The notes under the pieces are model-generated. The model saw only the letters and a list, made by a program, of their open reading frames with translations, did not search any database and was not told where the DNA came from. This document shows, one piece after another, positions 28,636 through 37,588 of a stretch of DNA of 62,037 bases; the first letter of the stretch is position 1, and each line of letters begins with the position of its first letter. The stretch lies in the NCBI GenBank assembly GCA_030148065.1, contig JASBUC010000067.1, forward strand, positions 1-62,037, given 5' to 3'. The translations under genes and the position numbers were made by a program. This stretch comes from Legionellaceae bacterium (GTDB taxonomy: Bacteria > Pseudomonadota > Gammaproteobacteria > Legionellales > Legionellaceae).

Positions 28636-28878
28636 CTAACCACCCATCATTTTAGGTTTTACGCACTTTTTCAGCGCTTCTTTTTTTCCTGCACAGGCAT
28701 CGCCCTGCCAACCACTGCTCTTACATTGCTCTGCTTGCTCAACTGATAATCCCACGGTTGGCAAACACTCTTGGATCGCTTGCTGCTTACCCATTGCATT
28801 AGCAGTTAAACTCACGCTTGCTAGCATAAATGCAAACAGAACTAGACTAAGATTAGTCATTTTTAGTACTTTGCTCAT
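28636..28878 (-). CDS. Small exported four-cysteine protein
   Basis: An 80-residue protein beginning at an ATG with a strong AAGGAG site; a longer open frame upstream lacks one. A signal peptide is clear (LSLVLFAFMLASVSLTANA, cleaved near residue 27). The mature part of about 53 residues has four cysteines in the pattern ECLP...EQCKS...DACAG...KKCV, which suggests two disulfides, and a basic tail ending KPKMMGG. I know no family for it. It is a stand-alone leftward gene with a promoter candidate at 28914-28942. Possible roles include a periplasmic stress or binding peptide; nothing here decides. Confidence 0.65.
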   Translation of the reverse strand: MSKVLKMTNLSLVLFAFMLASVSLTANAMGKQQAIQECLPTVGLSVEQAEQCKSSGWQGDACAGKKEALKKCVKPKMMGG

Positions 28879-28913
28879 TAAATTCTCCTTAAAAATGTGC
28901 AAGGTTCTAGCTA

Positions 28914-28942
28914 AGCATAGTTTATGCACAAATAATATACAA
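28914..28942 (-). promoter_or_regulatory. Candidate promoter for the small exported protein
   Basis: On the minus strand TTGTAT (28937-28942) and TATGCT (28914-28919) are separated by 17 bases, about 36 bases before the start codon at 28878. Both boxes match the consensus at four of six positions. Confidence 0.4.
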
Positions 28943-29013
28943 ATGGATAATTTTTCTTTTGTTTTGAACACAATTAAAGTATATTGCTCCATATGCTTAA
29001 AGTTTAATCTAAA

Positions 29014-29724
29014 ATGGCTAGATTATTTGCTGCTCTACTTTCCTTAATCACCCTTTCTTCTTGCATTCCTAACGAGAATTTAGGCAGCAATCAGGCCGTA
29101 CTCAGCACAAGAGATTGGGAACTAGCGACCAAAAAAGCGGTAAAAAAATATGGTAAACAAGCCAAAAAGACACTCATGCCTCTCTTTCAACAGGCGAGTC
29201 TCGCTTACCCCCCTAAAGACATAACCCTCCTAGCCTTTAAGGAGCAAAAAAAGATTGAGTTATGGGTTAAGGATGCTAACCATTCACGTTGGCAATATGT
29301 TAAATCATACCCACTAACGGCCTTTAGTGGGCGCATGGGGCCAAAACTTGCAGAATATGATAAGCAGATCCCAGAGGGCTTCTACCGCATAACGTGGTTA
29401 AACCCTTTTAGTAGTCAACATCTTTCGATGAAATTAAATTACCCCAATGCCTTTGATCGACATCAAGCGTTGTTAGAGGGTCGAACGGGCCTCGGAGACA
29501 ACATCTTCATTCACGGAAAAGAGCTTTCGGTTGGCTGTCTTGCCATTGGTGACACCGCCATTGATGAGCTTTTTGTGCTAGTAGCAGAAAGTGGCAAAGA
29601 AAACGTTGAAGTTATCATTGCCCCAACCGATTTTAGAGTAAAGCCGTTGAGCCAACCACCAAAGCAAAAATGGCTCTACAAACTCTATGCGCAATTGAAG
29701 AGCAAATTAAGCCGCTATACCTAG
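29014..29724 (+). CDS. L,D-transpeptidase (YkuD domain) lipoprotein
   Basis: A 236-residue envelope protein predicted to cross-link peptidoglycan, or link it to proteins, using a cysteine nucleophile. A short signal ends in a lipobox (LITLSSC), so it is probably a lipoprotein. The YkuD-type catalytic region shows PEGFYRITWLNP, DNIFIHGKELSVGCLAIGD, that is the HGxxxSxGC motif with the catalytic Cys near residue 183. It resembles the YafK subgroup. Its stop overlaps the 3' end of the oppositely oriented pgsW gene by 4 bases. Confidence 0.85.
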   Translation: MARLFAALLSLITLSSCIPNENLGSNQAVLSTRDWELATKKAVKKYGKQAKKTLMPLFQQASLAYPPKDITLLAFKEQKKIELWVKDANHSRWQYVKSYPLTAFSGRMGPKLAEYDKQIPEGFYRITWLNPFSSQHLSMKLNYPNAFDRHQALLEGRTGLGDNIFIHGKELSVGCLAIGDTAIDELFVLVAESGKENVEVIIAPTDFRVKPLSQPPKQKWLYKLYAQLKSKLSRYT

Positions 29725-30875
29725 AAGAGGCCTTCATTTGCTTCTTGCTGCTTTCTTCTCACTTGCTGGCGTTTACCAATCCAGCAAACGATGGCGATGA
29801 TAAGCAAACTAAAAAAGGCAAGCCATGCATTGTATTGCTGATGAAAAAAGATTTTACCAATGCCGATCCCACCACCTGATTTCCAAGGGTGTAAATCATA
29901 AGTCAAAGCAAGGTTGCCAACATTTTTAATGTTGATGACCGGCACCCCTTCTTTTAAAAACCGTACCGCAACCGAGTTCGTGTTTGCCAAAGCCACTGGC
30001 AGCTCACGGTTTACTCCTGTGTGGAGCGAGGTAGATGAAATGGCTTCTTTTTGCTCTTTGCTCAGACCACCCTTTGAATGATGCTTGCCAATCGAGGCAA
30101 CCCCACCACCAATGTTAATATAAGCCTTAATGGCTTGCCCTTTTGCCGCCTCTTGGTAGTAGTCAAGCCGCTTATCAATGCTTTCACTGACTAGTGGCTG
30201 TTTAATAAGCTCATCTTTATGTTTTTCAATACTATAGAGAATTGAGTTTACACCTTTGTCCGTTAGGCTCTTGCCTGAATCTTTTGAAGCACCAATTGAG
30301 GCTGCTAGTGGCTCAAATGTCAGGATTTTTCTTTGATGTAAATGATACAACATGTCTAAGACATTGAACTCAGGCAAATTTGCCCCCCAATTAGAGGAGG
30401 CAACACTAACTATCACCAAAGGCTCTAATTTCAAAGTTTTAAGTGCGGCTAAAGTACTAATGTCTAACGCCGGAAATGACCCTGTCATGCCAACAGCCAC
30501 GACATCCCCCTCTTTTAAGGACAAATCCTTAAGCCACTGCACAATGACGGCCGCCAAGTTAGGATTTACTGATATCTGTTTAGAACGTAGTACGCCATGA
30601 TCAGAGGTAATGTCACTGTTTTTTTTACCAATTAAACCTGTTTCGGCAGGATCGTGTTTTTTGTTAATCGGGATCCTTCGACTTAAGCGATACTCCTTAA
30701 TTTCTTTAAAGGCTTTATTAGCAAGCTCTGCTGCCTCTAACTTTACTTGATAAAAAGGCTGCGGGACCAAACTTTTATGCATTTCTACAAAATAAAGACA
30801 GGCAAGTGATACCACACACATCACACATAAACTGGTAATGTGTAGCCGATGAGACGTCCAATAGAGTTTTTTCAT
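29721..30875 (-). CDS. pgsW: Poly-gamma-glutamate system protein PgsW-like
   Basis: A 384-residue membrane protein with one hydrophobic segment near the N-terminus (ITSLCVMCVVSLACLYFVEM) and one near the C-terminus (AWLAFFSLLIIAIVCWIG). Between them is a periplasmic alpha/beta domain with GDVVAVGMTGSFPALDI, NINIGGGVASIG-type and GVPVINIKNVGNLAL segments. This matches my knowledge of the third gene that accompanies capB and capC in Gram-negative clusters. The ATG at 30875 overlaps the pgsC stop (ATGA). It is probably the Gram-negative counterpart of an export or assembly factor; its activity is not established. Confidence 0.75.
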   Translation of the reverse strand: MKKLYWTSHRLHITSLCVMCVVSLACLYFVEMHKSLVPQPFYQVKLEAAELANKAFKEIKEYRLSRRIPINKKHDPAETGLIGKKNSDITSDHGVLRSKQISVNPNLAAVIVQWLKDLSLKEGDVVAVGMTGSFPALDISTLAALKTLKLEPLVIVSVASSNWGANLPEFNVLDMLYHLHQRKILTFEPLAASIGASKDSGKSLTDKGVNSILYSIEKHKDELIKQPLVSESIDKRLDYYQEAAKGQAIKAYINIGGGVASIGKHHSKGGLSKEQKEAISSTSLHTGVNRELPVALANTNSVAVRFLKEGVPVINIKNVGNLALTYDLHPWKSGGGIGIGKIFFHQQYNAWLAFFSLLIIAIVCWIGKRQQVRRKQQEANEGLF

Positions 30876-31339
30876 TGCAATAATACCGGTCCAATAATAA
30901 TAATTAAACAAAGTCTGACCATCACAGAAACTGTTAATAAGGTCGCAAACGTTTCGATTAATCCCTGCCTATCGATGGACAGAGCAATAAGGCCAGGCAC
31001 GATGTAGCCAATCACAGAATAGAGCTCACCATCTAATAGATCTATGACCATATAATTTGAAAAAATTTGTCGAACCAAAACACCCATTAAAAAGGCAATG
31101 AGGACGGTTAAAGACACGCGACGACGTCCGTAGATAACCAAAAATTTTGACAAGACTCTAATTACTAGGTTGATTAAAATGGCCGTCACTAACGTTAAAG
31201 CAACCGTTCCAGGCTTAATAATATCTAGGGCAATATACCCAGGAACCACCATACCACCTGCAAATAAACCAAAGGCTTCCACAAAAAAAAGCCCAACTAG
31301 TAAACCAATGCCAACCGATAAGGTCAGTAAGCTAATCAT
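30872..31339 (-). CDS. pgsC: Poly-gamma-glutamate synthase membrane subunit PgsC/CapC
   Basis: A 155-residue integral membrane protein with four to five hydrophobic segments (LLVGLFFVEAFGLFAGGMVVPGYIAL, ALTLVTAILINLVIRVL, VSLTVLIAFLMGVLV and others). The G(M)VVPGYIAL motif early on and SVIGYIVPGLIAL later are typical of CapC. It is the integral partner of the PgsB ligase and forms the synthase/translocation site. It overlaps pgsB and pgsW by 4 bases on each side, so the three form one translationally coupled unit. Confidence 0.88.
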   Translation of the reverse strand: MISLLTLSVGIGLLVGLFFVEAFGLFAGGMVVPGYIALDIIKPGTVALTLVTAILINLVIRVLSKFLVIYGRRRVSLTVLIAFLMGVLVRQIFSNYMVIDLLDGELYSVIGYIVPGLIALSIDRQGLIETFATLLTVSVMVRLCLIIIIGPVLLQ

Positions 31340-32535
31340 ACTTCTTCCTCTTCAAAAAAGTAATGCAACAAGGCAAAGCCTATATTGGCAATGTTACAAA
31401 CACCGATCAGTAAAATTTCCTTCTCATCTGTCAGACTAATAATCGTCTCTAATAACGGCTCTAAGGTAATTTCTGGGTAATCAAGGCAGAGTGCTTTAAT
31501 ACTCGGATCAACGTGCTTTAAAAAAACATCTGTGCCCGTACCTATTAAGAGAAAATTATTAGGTGCTTGCCAGGTATGTACGACTTCTGCCATCTGCCTT
31601 GAGCGATCGCCTCGATCCTCACGAGTGTTCACCAGAGCAAAGAGTGCCCCAGAAGGTGCAACCCTTTCTAACACTTTTTGCCAAAGCAAAGAAGTCGACT
31701 CTGGATCATTGGCTGCAAAGCCATTGGCAAGTGTAATCGTTCGACCCTTGTAGCTTTTTTGTAAAATCATCAATGCACCAGGATCGGGCTTTGCGCGCCA
31801 CATACCCTCTAAAGCCTCAGATCGTGAAGCCCCAACAGATTCACAAACCTTAAGAGCCAACGCGACATTGGATTTGTATTCAAGATAAGAAAAACGATTG
31901 ATTTCATCATCACTGATGGCCTGTTCATCAGCATCATCAACGCAAATTAATTGAGAGCCTCGGTCTTTAGCGGCCATCTGAAAAATAGATAAATATTTTT
32001 TTTCTGGGGTAAAAAATTTGCCTTTAATTGTCATGGTACCGGCAAGCGCTAGCGCAACATCGTATTCTGTTGGTCCCATAACATCCAAATGATCAGCCTT
32101 TGCATTCACTAAGACTCCATGGGTTGATTGGACAAGCTTTAATTCACACAGAGACTGTAAAAGAGGTTGTACAGCCATGCATTCAATCACCAGTGCTTCA
32201 GGCTTATAAGCCATGGCCTTTTTAACAATTTTTAGCTGCTCAATGACGTTGGTTCGCCCTAAGCGAACAATGGGCTCTTCATCGCCGTCGGGACCGATAA
32301 AACGAGCCATTGTACCCGTAGTTTTACAGACAGTGGTCAAACCGCCACCACGTAGACCTGCCGCAATTAAGCGCGAGACACTAGACTTACCCCGTGTGCC
32401 ATTGACATGAATTCGGTATTTGATTTTATGTAGACGTTTTTTATGTCTGCTTATCTCAATAATAAGATAAACAATCAATAAAATGGTTAAGGCAAAGATT
32501 AGCCAAAATCCTTTGTCTATGGTCGATTGCAACAT
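31336..32535 (-). CDS. pgsB: Poly-gamma-glutamate synthase ligase subunit PgsB/CapB
   Basis: A 399-residue Mur-ligase-like enzyme that polymerises glutamate through gamma-linkages using ATP. An N-terminal membrane anchor (FALTILLIVYLIIEI) is followed by the nucleotide loop YRIHVNGTRGKSSVSRLI and other CapB landmarks: GLTTVCKTTGTMARFI, EALVIECMAVQPLLQ and NAKADHLDVMGPTEYDVA. Length and order match Bacillus PgsB/CapB. It is first in the pgsB-pgsC-pgsW operon. No pgsA/capA-type protein, racemase or capD depolymerase is present in the window, so product length control and anchoring are unknown. Confidence 0.93.
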   Translation of the reverse strand: MLQSTIDKGFWLIFALTILLIVYLIIEISRHKKRLHKIKYRIHVNGTRGKSSVSRLIAAGLRGGGLTTVCKTTGTMARFIGPDGDEEPIVRLGRTNVIEQLKIVKKAMAYKPEALVIECMAVQPLLQSLCELKLVQSTHGVLVNAKADHLDVMGPTEYDVALALAGTMTIKGKFFTPEKKYLSIFQMAAKDRGSQLICVDDADEQAISDDEINRFSYLEYKSNVALALKVCESVGASRSEALEGMWRAKPDPGALMILQKSYKGRTITLANGFAANDPESTSLLWQKVLERVAPSGALFALVNTREDRGDRSRQMAEVVHTWQAPNNFLLIGTGTDVFLKHVDPSIKALCLDYPEITLEPLLETIISLTDEKEILLIGVCNIANIGFALLHYFFEEEEV

Positions 32536-32677
32536 CCAGTAGCAATAGTTAACAGGCCTTAGCTAATAAGATACCTTCATTTACCTGTCTTTGGCAACTC
32601 TTATTTTGTCCTGTCATTTCGCATTGAGTTTGAGTTTGCTATAGTCTTAAATAAAATTATCACAATGCTTACTCACC

Positions 32678-33889
32678 ATGCCTGCTTATAAATATGAAGC
32701 ACTCGATTCAACTGGTAAACTCGTCAAGGGTGTTATTGAAGCAGACTCTGAAAAGCAGTGTCGACAAAAATTAAAAGAACGGCAATTAATCACTGTTAGT
32801 AGCCAAAAATTATCCAGCTCGCAGCAAAACACTGGCTCAAGACATCTAAACAATAAACTTAAAACGAAAGATCTATCTTTATTAACTCGACAAATTGCCA
32901 CGCTGGTTGCCGCCAACCTCCCCCTAGAAAAAGCACTCGCTGGCAGCATTGAACAAAATGATAAACCACAAATAAAAGAAGTCTTAAGTGCTGTTCGCTC
33001 AAAAGTATTAGAAGGACTGTCGTTTTCTCAAGCACTAAAGAGTATTCCAAAAGTGTTTTCACCCCTTTATTGTGAAACGGTGGCAGCAGGTGAGCAAACT
33101 GGACGCTTAGACATCGTTCTAAACCGTTTGGCAGACTACAGTGAAGCACAGCAAGCCATGAAGTCTAAAATTCAACAAGCACTGATTTACCCAAGCTTAA
33201 TGATTTTAATTTCCATCGCTATTATCTGCTTCTTGCTAACCCATGTTATTCCAAAAATTATCAGTGTCTTTCAGTCAACTGGCCAAGCATTGCCTGGCTT
33301 AACCGTCTTGCTCATTCATTTAAGCGATGGCATTAAGCACTATGGTTGGATCATTATCCTGCTGCTGCTAGCGCTTGGGTTCCTTGCTAAATATTTATTA
33401 AGAAACGAATCGTATCGAAAACGGCTACATCAATGGCTACTAAAAATACCCATGCTCTCCTATTTCATAAGGACCATTAATACTTCTCGCTACTCTCATA
33501 CTCTAGCCATCCTCTCAAGTGCCGGGGTGCCTATGCTAACTGCGATGAAAGTTGCTGCCAATTTAATTACTAATTTAGCGATGAAGGAGGATATTTTACA
33601 AGCCACTAAGCAAGTGCAAGATGGGCGAAGCATTCATCAATCACTCAAAGAAACCAACCTATTTTCACCTATGACCTTGCACTTAATTGCCAGTGGAGAG
33701 TCGAGTGGCACACTCGAGAGCATGTTGGAACGCGCAGCACTCAATCAAGACAAAGAAATTGAAGTGTTGATTAACACAGGGCTTACCTTACTTGAGCCCT
33801 TAATTATTTTATTAATGGGGGGCTTTGTGTTGTTTATTGTTCTAGCAACACTACTGCCAATCTTTTCTATGAACCAAATGGTCAATTAA
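32678..33889 (+). CDS. gspF: Type II secretion inner-membrane platform protein GspF
   Basis: The polytopic platform protein of the type II secretion system that contacts the GspE ATPase. The 403-residue protein starts with the family opening YKYEALDSTGKLVKGVIEA and contains two GspF domains (about 65-190 and 270-395). Each domain ends in hydrophobic segments (ALIYPSLMILISIAIICFL, GLTLLEPLIILLMGGFVLF), and the ETGxL-like motif appears in both (AAGEQTGRLD, ASGESSGTLE). It leads gspFGHIJK; gspC, D, E, L and M are not here. Confidence 0.95.
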   Translation: MPAYKYEALDSTGKLVKGVIEADSEKQCRQKLKERQLITVSSQKLSSSQQNTGSRHLNNKLKTKDLSLLTRQIATLVAANLPLEKALAGSIEQNDKPQIKEVLSAVRSKVLEGLSFSQALKSIPKVFSPLYCETVAAGEQTGRLDIVLNRLADYSEAQQAMKSKIQQALIYPSLMILISIAIICFLLTHVIPKIISVFQSTGQALPGLTVLLIHLSDGIKHYGWIIILLLLALGFLAKYLLRNESYRKRLHQWLLKIPMLSYFIRTINTSRYSHTLAILSSAGVPMLTAMKVAANLITNLAMKEDILQATKQVQDGRSIHQSLKETNLFSPMTLHLIASGESSGTLESMLERAALNQDKEIEVLINTGLTLLEPLIILLMGGFVLFIVLATLLPIFSMNQMVN

Positions 33890-33905
33890 GAGGTAAATAA
33901 AAAAA

Positions 33906-34358
33906 ATGATGAGTCACAGCAAACTTCAAAAAGGATTTTCTTTGATTGAAATCATGGTCGTGGTGGTGATCATGGGCATTCTAGCATCCATCGTCGTCCC
34001 AAAAATCATGAGTCGGCCAGATGAAGCACGGATTGTGAAGGCAAAACAAGACATTCTTGCGATACAAAATGCACTTGATCTCTATAAACTTGATAATGGC
34101 TTTTACCCTACCACCAACCAAGGCCTACAAGCCTTAGTTGAAAAACCAACCACACCACCAATACCAGAGCATTGGGAACAATATTTAAAGTCATTGCCAA
34201 TGGATCCATGGGGTAAAGCATATTTATACTTACAACCAGGTGAGCATGGTGACTTCGACGTTTTCACCTATGGTCCAACAGGGCAACCGGGTGGTACCGG
34301 CAAAAATGCTGAAATAGGCAACTGGACTAGCAAAAATCCAACCAACAACCAGCAATGA
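33906..34358 (+). CDS. gspG: Major pseudopilin GspG
   Basis: The main subunit of the type II secretion pseudopilus. The prepilin site is KG|FSLIEIMVVVVIMGILA with Glu at +5, and the C-terminal region has the calcium-loop signature of GspG (FYPTTNQGLQALVEKPT, then DPWGKAYLYLQPGEHGDFDVFTYGPTGQPGGTG). Length is 150 residues. Sixteen bases separate it from gspF and its stop overlaps gspH. Two adjacent ATGs (33906 and 33909) are possible starts; the difference is removed with the leader. Confidence 0.96.
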   Translation: MMSHSKLQKGFSLIEIMVVVVIMGILASIVVPKIMSRPDEARIVKAKQDILAIQNALDLYKLDNGFYPTTNQGLQALVEKPTTPPIPEHWEQYLKSLPMDPWGKAYLYLQPGEHGDFDVFTYGPTGQPGGTGKNAEIGNWTSKNPTNNQQ

Positions 34359-34846
34359 TTAAAGGGCGAGGCTTCTCTCTCTTGGAGACTCTGGTCGTAT
34401 TACTAATCATTGGCATCATGTTTAGTGTGGCAACACTTAATGTCAGTGATTTTGGTCGCCATTATTATTACCGTTATCAGCTAGAGGAGTTAGCAAGTAA
34501 AATACGGCTACTTCGTGAACAAGCTGTGTTAACCAATCAAATCTATGGCTTGGTGCTTAAAGACAACCAAGCCGTATTTACTCGCTTTACAAACAATCGC
34601 TGGAAAGCCATAACTAAGAATAAAGCGTTTAGCTCTATAAGTTTTGAGCAAAATTTGAGACTTGATCTGCAAAAAAAAAGCAAGGGTCATACTCTATACA
34701 TCTACCCAGATGGCATGTTAACAGCCTTTGTCTTAACCCTATATCAACAAAACAAGCAGAGCTTCATCACAAAAGTAAGATTTGATGCCAATGGCAACTA
34801 CTTAGTCTACCCAAGTGAACAACAGCTAGATAATAATAAGCTATGA
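34355..34846 (+). CDS. gspH: Minor pseudopilin GspH
   Basis: A 163-residue minor pseudopilin. The leader is very short (MIKGRG) and the processing site is RG|FSLLETLVVLLIIGIMFSV with Glu at +5. The rest is beta-rich, as in GspH (ASKIRLLREQAVLTNQ, YIYPDGML). It overlaps gspG and gspI by 4 bases each. Family assignment rests on position and prepilin motif, since the C-terminal sequence is divergent. Confidence 0.88.
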   Translation: MIKGRGFSLLETLVVLLIIGIMFSVATLNVSDFGRHYYYRYQLEELASKIRLLREQAVLTNQIYGLVLKDNQAVFTRFTNNRWKAITKNKAFSSISFEQNLRLDLQKKSKGHTLYIYPDGMLTAFVLTLYQQNKQSFITKVRFDANGNYLVYPSEQQLDNNKL

Positions 34847-35247
34847 AAAAACAAACACGCATTGAGAAGCAAGCAGGTTTTACCTTAATTGAAATATTAA
34901 TCGCGCTGGTTATCATCTCGATTTCATTAACCGCCGCATTGCAAGCAACATCAGTTAATATTGGTGGTCAACAACGACTTGCGCGTAAGATAAAAGCAAG
35001 CATTATTGCTGAGAGTGCGCTAAATCAAGTCTCATTGAGTTACCAATACAGCGGGAAGCTACAAAAGAGCTACCAAACAGACTCATTTAACACAACCTGG
35101 TATTGGCAAATAAATAATATTCCTTCCTCCTGTAAGGGGGTAGAAAAACTAAGTGTGGCCATCCTTAACAAACAAAATGATGCATATTCAATTTACACCC
35201 TCTCAAACTACCGCATAAAACCGTCACCTCTTGGGGCTGTCGCATGA
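34843..35247 (+). CDS. gspI: Minor pseudopilin GspI
   Basis: A 134-residue minor pseudopilin of the tip complex. Processing site AG|FTLIEILIALVIISISLTAA with Glu at +5. The helix is followed by IAESALNQVSL, typical of GspI, and a short beta domain with TTWYWQINN. It is coupled by 4-base overlaps to gspH and gspJ, and would form a tip with GspJ and GspK. Confidence 0.9.
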   Translation: MKKQTRIEKQAGFTLIEILIALVIISISLTAALQATSVNIGGQQRLARKIKASIIAESALNQVSLSYQYSGKLQKSYQTDSFNTTWYWQINNIPSSCKGVEKLSVAILNKQNDAYSIYTLSNYRIKPSPLGAVA

Positions 35248-35861
35248 GTAGACTCACAAATACCAGAGGCTATACCTTGGTTGAAATCTTAATAGCACTG
35301 TTTGTGTTTGCAATTTTTGGTTTAATGACGTCAACCATTATTAGTAACATGTTGATTAACAAAAGGACCACCCAAAGTGCCCTTTCCTCTCTTGATTCCT
35401 TACAGTTTGCCATTACCTTACTCAATCAAGATTTTCGCCAAGTCGTTACTCATGAGGTAATGAAGCAACTAAGGCAAAAAGAGATTTCCCTCACAGGCAA
35501 AGAAGATGAAATACTTTTTTATCGGGGAGGAAACATCAACCCCAATGCCTTTGAGAAACGTGCAAGCATCAGCCAAGTGCATTATCGCTTAGACAATAAT
35601 GCCCTCTGCCGAGAGACAACTTTTAATTTAAATGCTAGTCACTTAGAAAAAAAAGGCCATAATAGACTCTGTTTATTACGCAACGTACAGTCTCTTAAGA
35701 TTGACTACCTCAATGAAACGTTAGCCAAAACATCTTACTGGCAAAAAGACAAATTACCAACTGCCATTAACTTAACCATTAACCATAAAAGCCTAGGCGA
35801 GCTCTCTTTGTTTTATGCACTACCACAAGCTCTAATAGTCACAAAAAAACTAAAACCATGA
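35244..35861 (+). CDS. gspJ: Minor pseudopilin GspJ
   Basis: A 205-residue minor pseudopilin with processing site RG|YTLVEILIALFVFAIFGLM and Glu at +5. The larger globular part has the GspJ landmarks NQDFRQVV, GKEDEILFYRGG and QVHYRLDNNALCRET. It begins in the gspI stop and ends in the gspK start (4-base overlaps). Confidence 0.92.
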   Translation: MSRLTNTRGYTLVEILIALFVFAIFGLMTSTIISNMLINKRTTQSALSSLDSLQFAITLLNQDFRQVVTHEVMKQLRQKEISLTGKEDEILFYRGGNINPNAFEKRASISQVHYRLDNNALCRETTFNLNASHLEKKGHNRLCLLRNVQSLKIDYLNETLAKTSYWQKDKLPTAINLTINHKSLGELSLFYALPQALIVTKKLKP

Positions 35862-36805
35862 CAGCATTTAGCAAAAGACTAGCTCCTAAAAAAGCAAAAG
35901 GGGTCGCAATCATTACCGCCCTATTTATCATGATGTTGGTTGCAATCATTGCGACCGCCATTTCGCTAAATTTACAACTCTCAATTAATGAAACAACCAC
36001 AGTTGACGACTACAGCAAAAAATTTCATGAAAGTGACCAGTTTCTTAACTGTGAGATTATTAAGCTCATTGAGCAAGCTGCAAAATCACCGCAAGTTTTT
36101 TCCTTGTTTGATTACAGCAAGGTAGAGAAAGATGATTTTCTTATTGAAACCATAGACTTACAGAGTCGTTTTAATTTAAATAATTTAACCAAGAAAGAAT
36201 GGCATTACAGTTTTATTCAACTATTATTGATGGTTGATCCTGGAACTAATGAAAAGGACGCAAAGGAAATCACTGAACAAATTAGCTACTGGCTAACGCC
36301 TATTAAAAGTGGTGAGAGTTTTTCTTCACCCATTAACCGCTATTATCTATCAGAAACGACCAAAACACTGCCAGCACACAGCTTGTTCGAAAGCCCGACT
36401 GAGCTTCGTTTAATTAAAGGGATCAGCGCCAAACGATATCAACGCCTAGCCCCCTTTATTACGGCTCTACCAGAAGTAACACCAATCAATTTAAATACAG
36501 CCCCGAAAGAACTATTGATGGTCCTAGGCAGCGGCCTCTCAAAAAAAATTAGCCAGGAAATTATCATTCGCCGCAAAAAAGAAAAAGGCCTTAGCAAAGC
36601 CAACCAACTAAATGACATTGAAGGCTTTAAAAGCGCTCAAATACCACAAAGCATGTTTAGCTTTACTAGTAGCTATTTTCTAACCAGCATCGGTATTGGT
36701 CTTAAAAGCATGAATGAGAGTATGATATACCATCGACTCATGCGAAAAACTAATAAGAAAAAAATTGTGGTGTCAAGACTTTCGCAAACCATCAACACCC
36801 TGTAA
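35858..36805 (+). CDS. gspK: Minor pseudopilin GspK
   Basis: A 315-residue pseudopilin that caps the tip complex. The processing region is AKG|VAIITALFIMMLVAIIAT; it lacks the Glu at +5, as is normal for GspK. The large domain has the usual features (DLQSRFNLNNL, a substrate-like loop, and INLNTAPKELLMVLGSGLSK near residue 210). The last 33 bases overlap the 3' end of tatD on the other strand, leaving no room for a classical terminator. No gspL/M follow, so this is a separate T2SS block, like the lspFGHIJK layout known in Legionella. Confidence 0.93.
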   Translation: MTAFSKRLAPKKAKGVAIITALFIMMLVAIIATAISLNLQLSINETTTVDDYSKKFHESDQFLNCEIIKLIEQAAKSPQVFSLFDYSKVEKDDFLIETIDLQSRFNLNNLTKKEWHYSFIQLLLMVDPGTNEKDAKEITEQISYWLTPIKSGESFSSPINRYYLSETTKTLPAHSLFESPTELRLIKGISAKRYQRLAPFITALPEVTPINLNTAPKELLMVLGSGLSKKISQEIIIRRKKEKGLSKANQLNDIEGFKSAQIPQSMFSFTSSYFLTSIGIGLKSMNESMIYHRLMRKTNKKKIVVSRLSQTINTL

Positions 36806-37573
36806 TTTAAAAAGGCGAAAGAAGTTTTCAGACGTTTTTTCAGCAATGCTCTCAAAGGAGACACCCCGTAATTCTGCCACGCACTCAGCCACCAATCGAA
36901 CCCAGGCCGGTCTGTTTTGTTTCCCACGGTGCGGCGTTGGTGCAAGATAGGGAGAATCGGTTTCAACAAGCAGTCTATCAAGAGGCACTTTTTTAGCAAC
37001 GTCTTTTAAAGCATGAGCATTTTTAAAGGTAACCACCCCTGAGAGTGATATGTAAAAACCCAAATCTAGAGCCTTTTTTGCCACCTGCCAATCCTCAGAA
37101 AAGCAGTGCATTACACCAGATGGCTTGCTGGCCTCTTCTTCTTTCATGATTCGCAAGGTGTCCTCGGTGGCCTCTCGCATATGAATAATTAAAGGCTTAT
37201 CTAGATGAGTAGCTGCCTTAATGTGTGTCCTAAAGCGCGCTCTTTGCCAATCAAGGGCTCCTTCGCTTCTAAAATAATCAAGTCCTGTCTCACCAATGGC
37301 TATGCAGTGTTCTGCATTGCCTTCAGAGATTAAATCAGATTCAGCCAATACTAAATCAGGTTCAACATTAGGATGAAGCCCAAAGGAATAATACACATTT
37401 GGATACGCTTTATTAATTTTCTTAAGCCTCCCTAGATATTTTGGCTCAATTGACACACAAAGCATGTGTGAGACACCATTTGATTCAGCATCTTTTATTA
37501 AGTTGTCAAATTGATTTGAAAACTCTTTTTCAAGATCGATGCAATCTAAGTGACAATGAGAATCTACTAACAT
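36773..37573 (-). CDS. TatD-family metal-dependent hydrolase
   Basis: A 266-residue TIM-barrel metallohydrolase. The metal ligands are visible: VDSHCHLD at the N-terminus, IGETGLDYF, PLIIHMREA, and VMHCFSE and VETDSPYL later. The family has reported DNase activity; this member corresponds to the YcfH branch by its place after holB-pilZ. The gene overlaps gspK at its 3' end and follows pilZ by 15 bases. Confidence 0.93.
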   Translation of the reverse strand: MLVDSHCHLDCIDLEKEFSNQFDNLIKDAESNGVSHMLCVSIEPKYLGRLKKINKAYPNVYYSFGLHPNVEPDLVLAESDLISEGNAEHCIAIGETGLDYFRSEGALDWQRARFRTHIKAATHLDKPLIIHMREATEDTLRIMKEEEASKPSGVMHCFSEDWQVAKKALDLGFYISLSGVVTFKNAHALKDVAKKVPLDRLLVETDSPYLAPTPHRGKQNRPAWVRLVAECVAELRGVSFESIAEKTSENFFRLFKLQGVDGLRKS

Positions 37574-37588
37574 AATTAATCTCTAATT

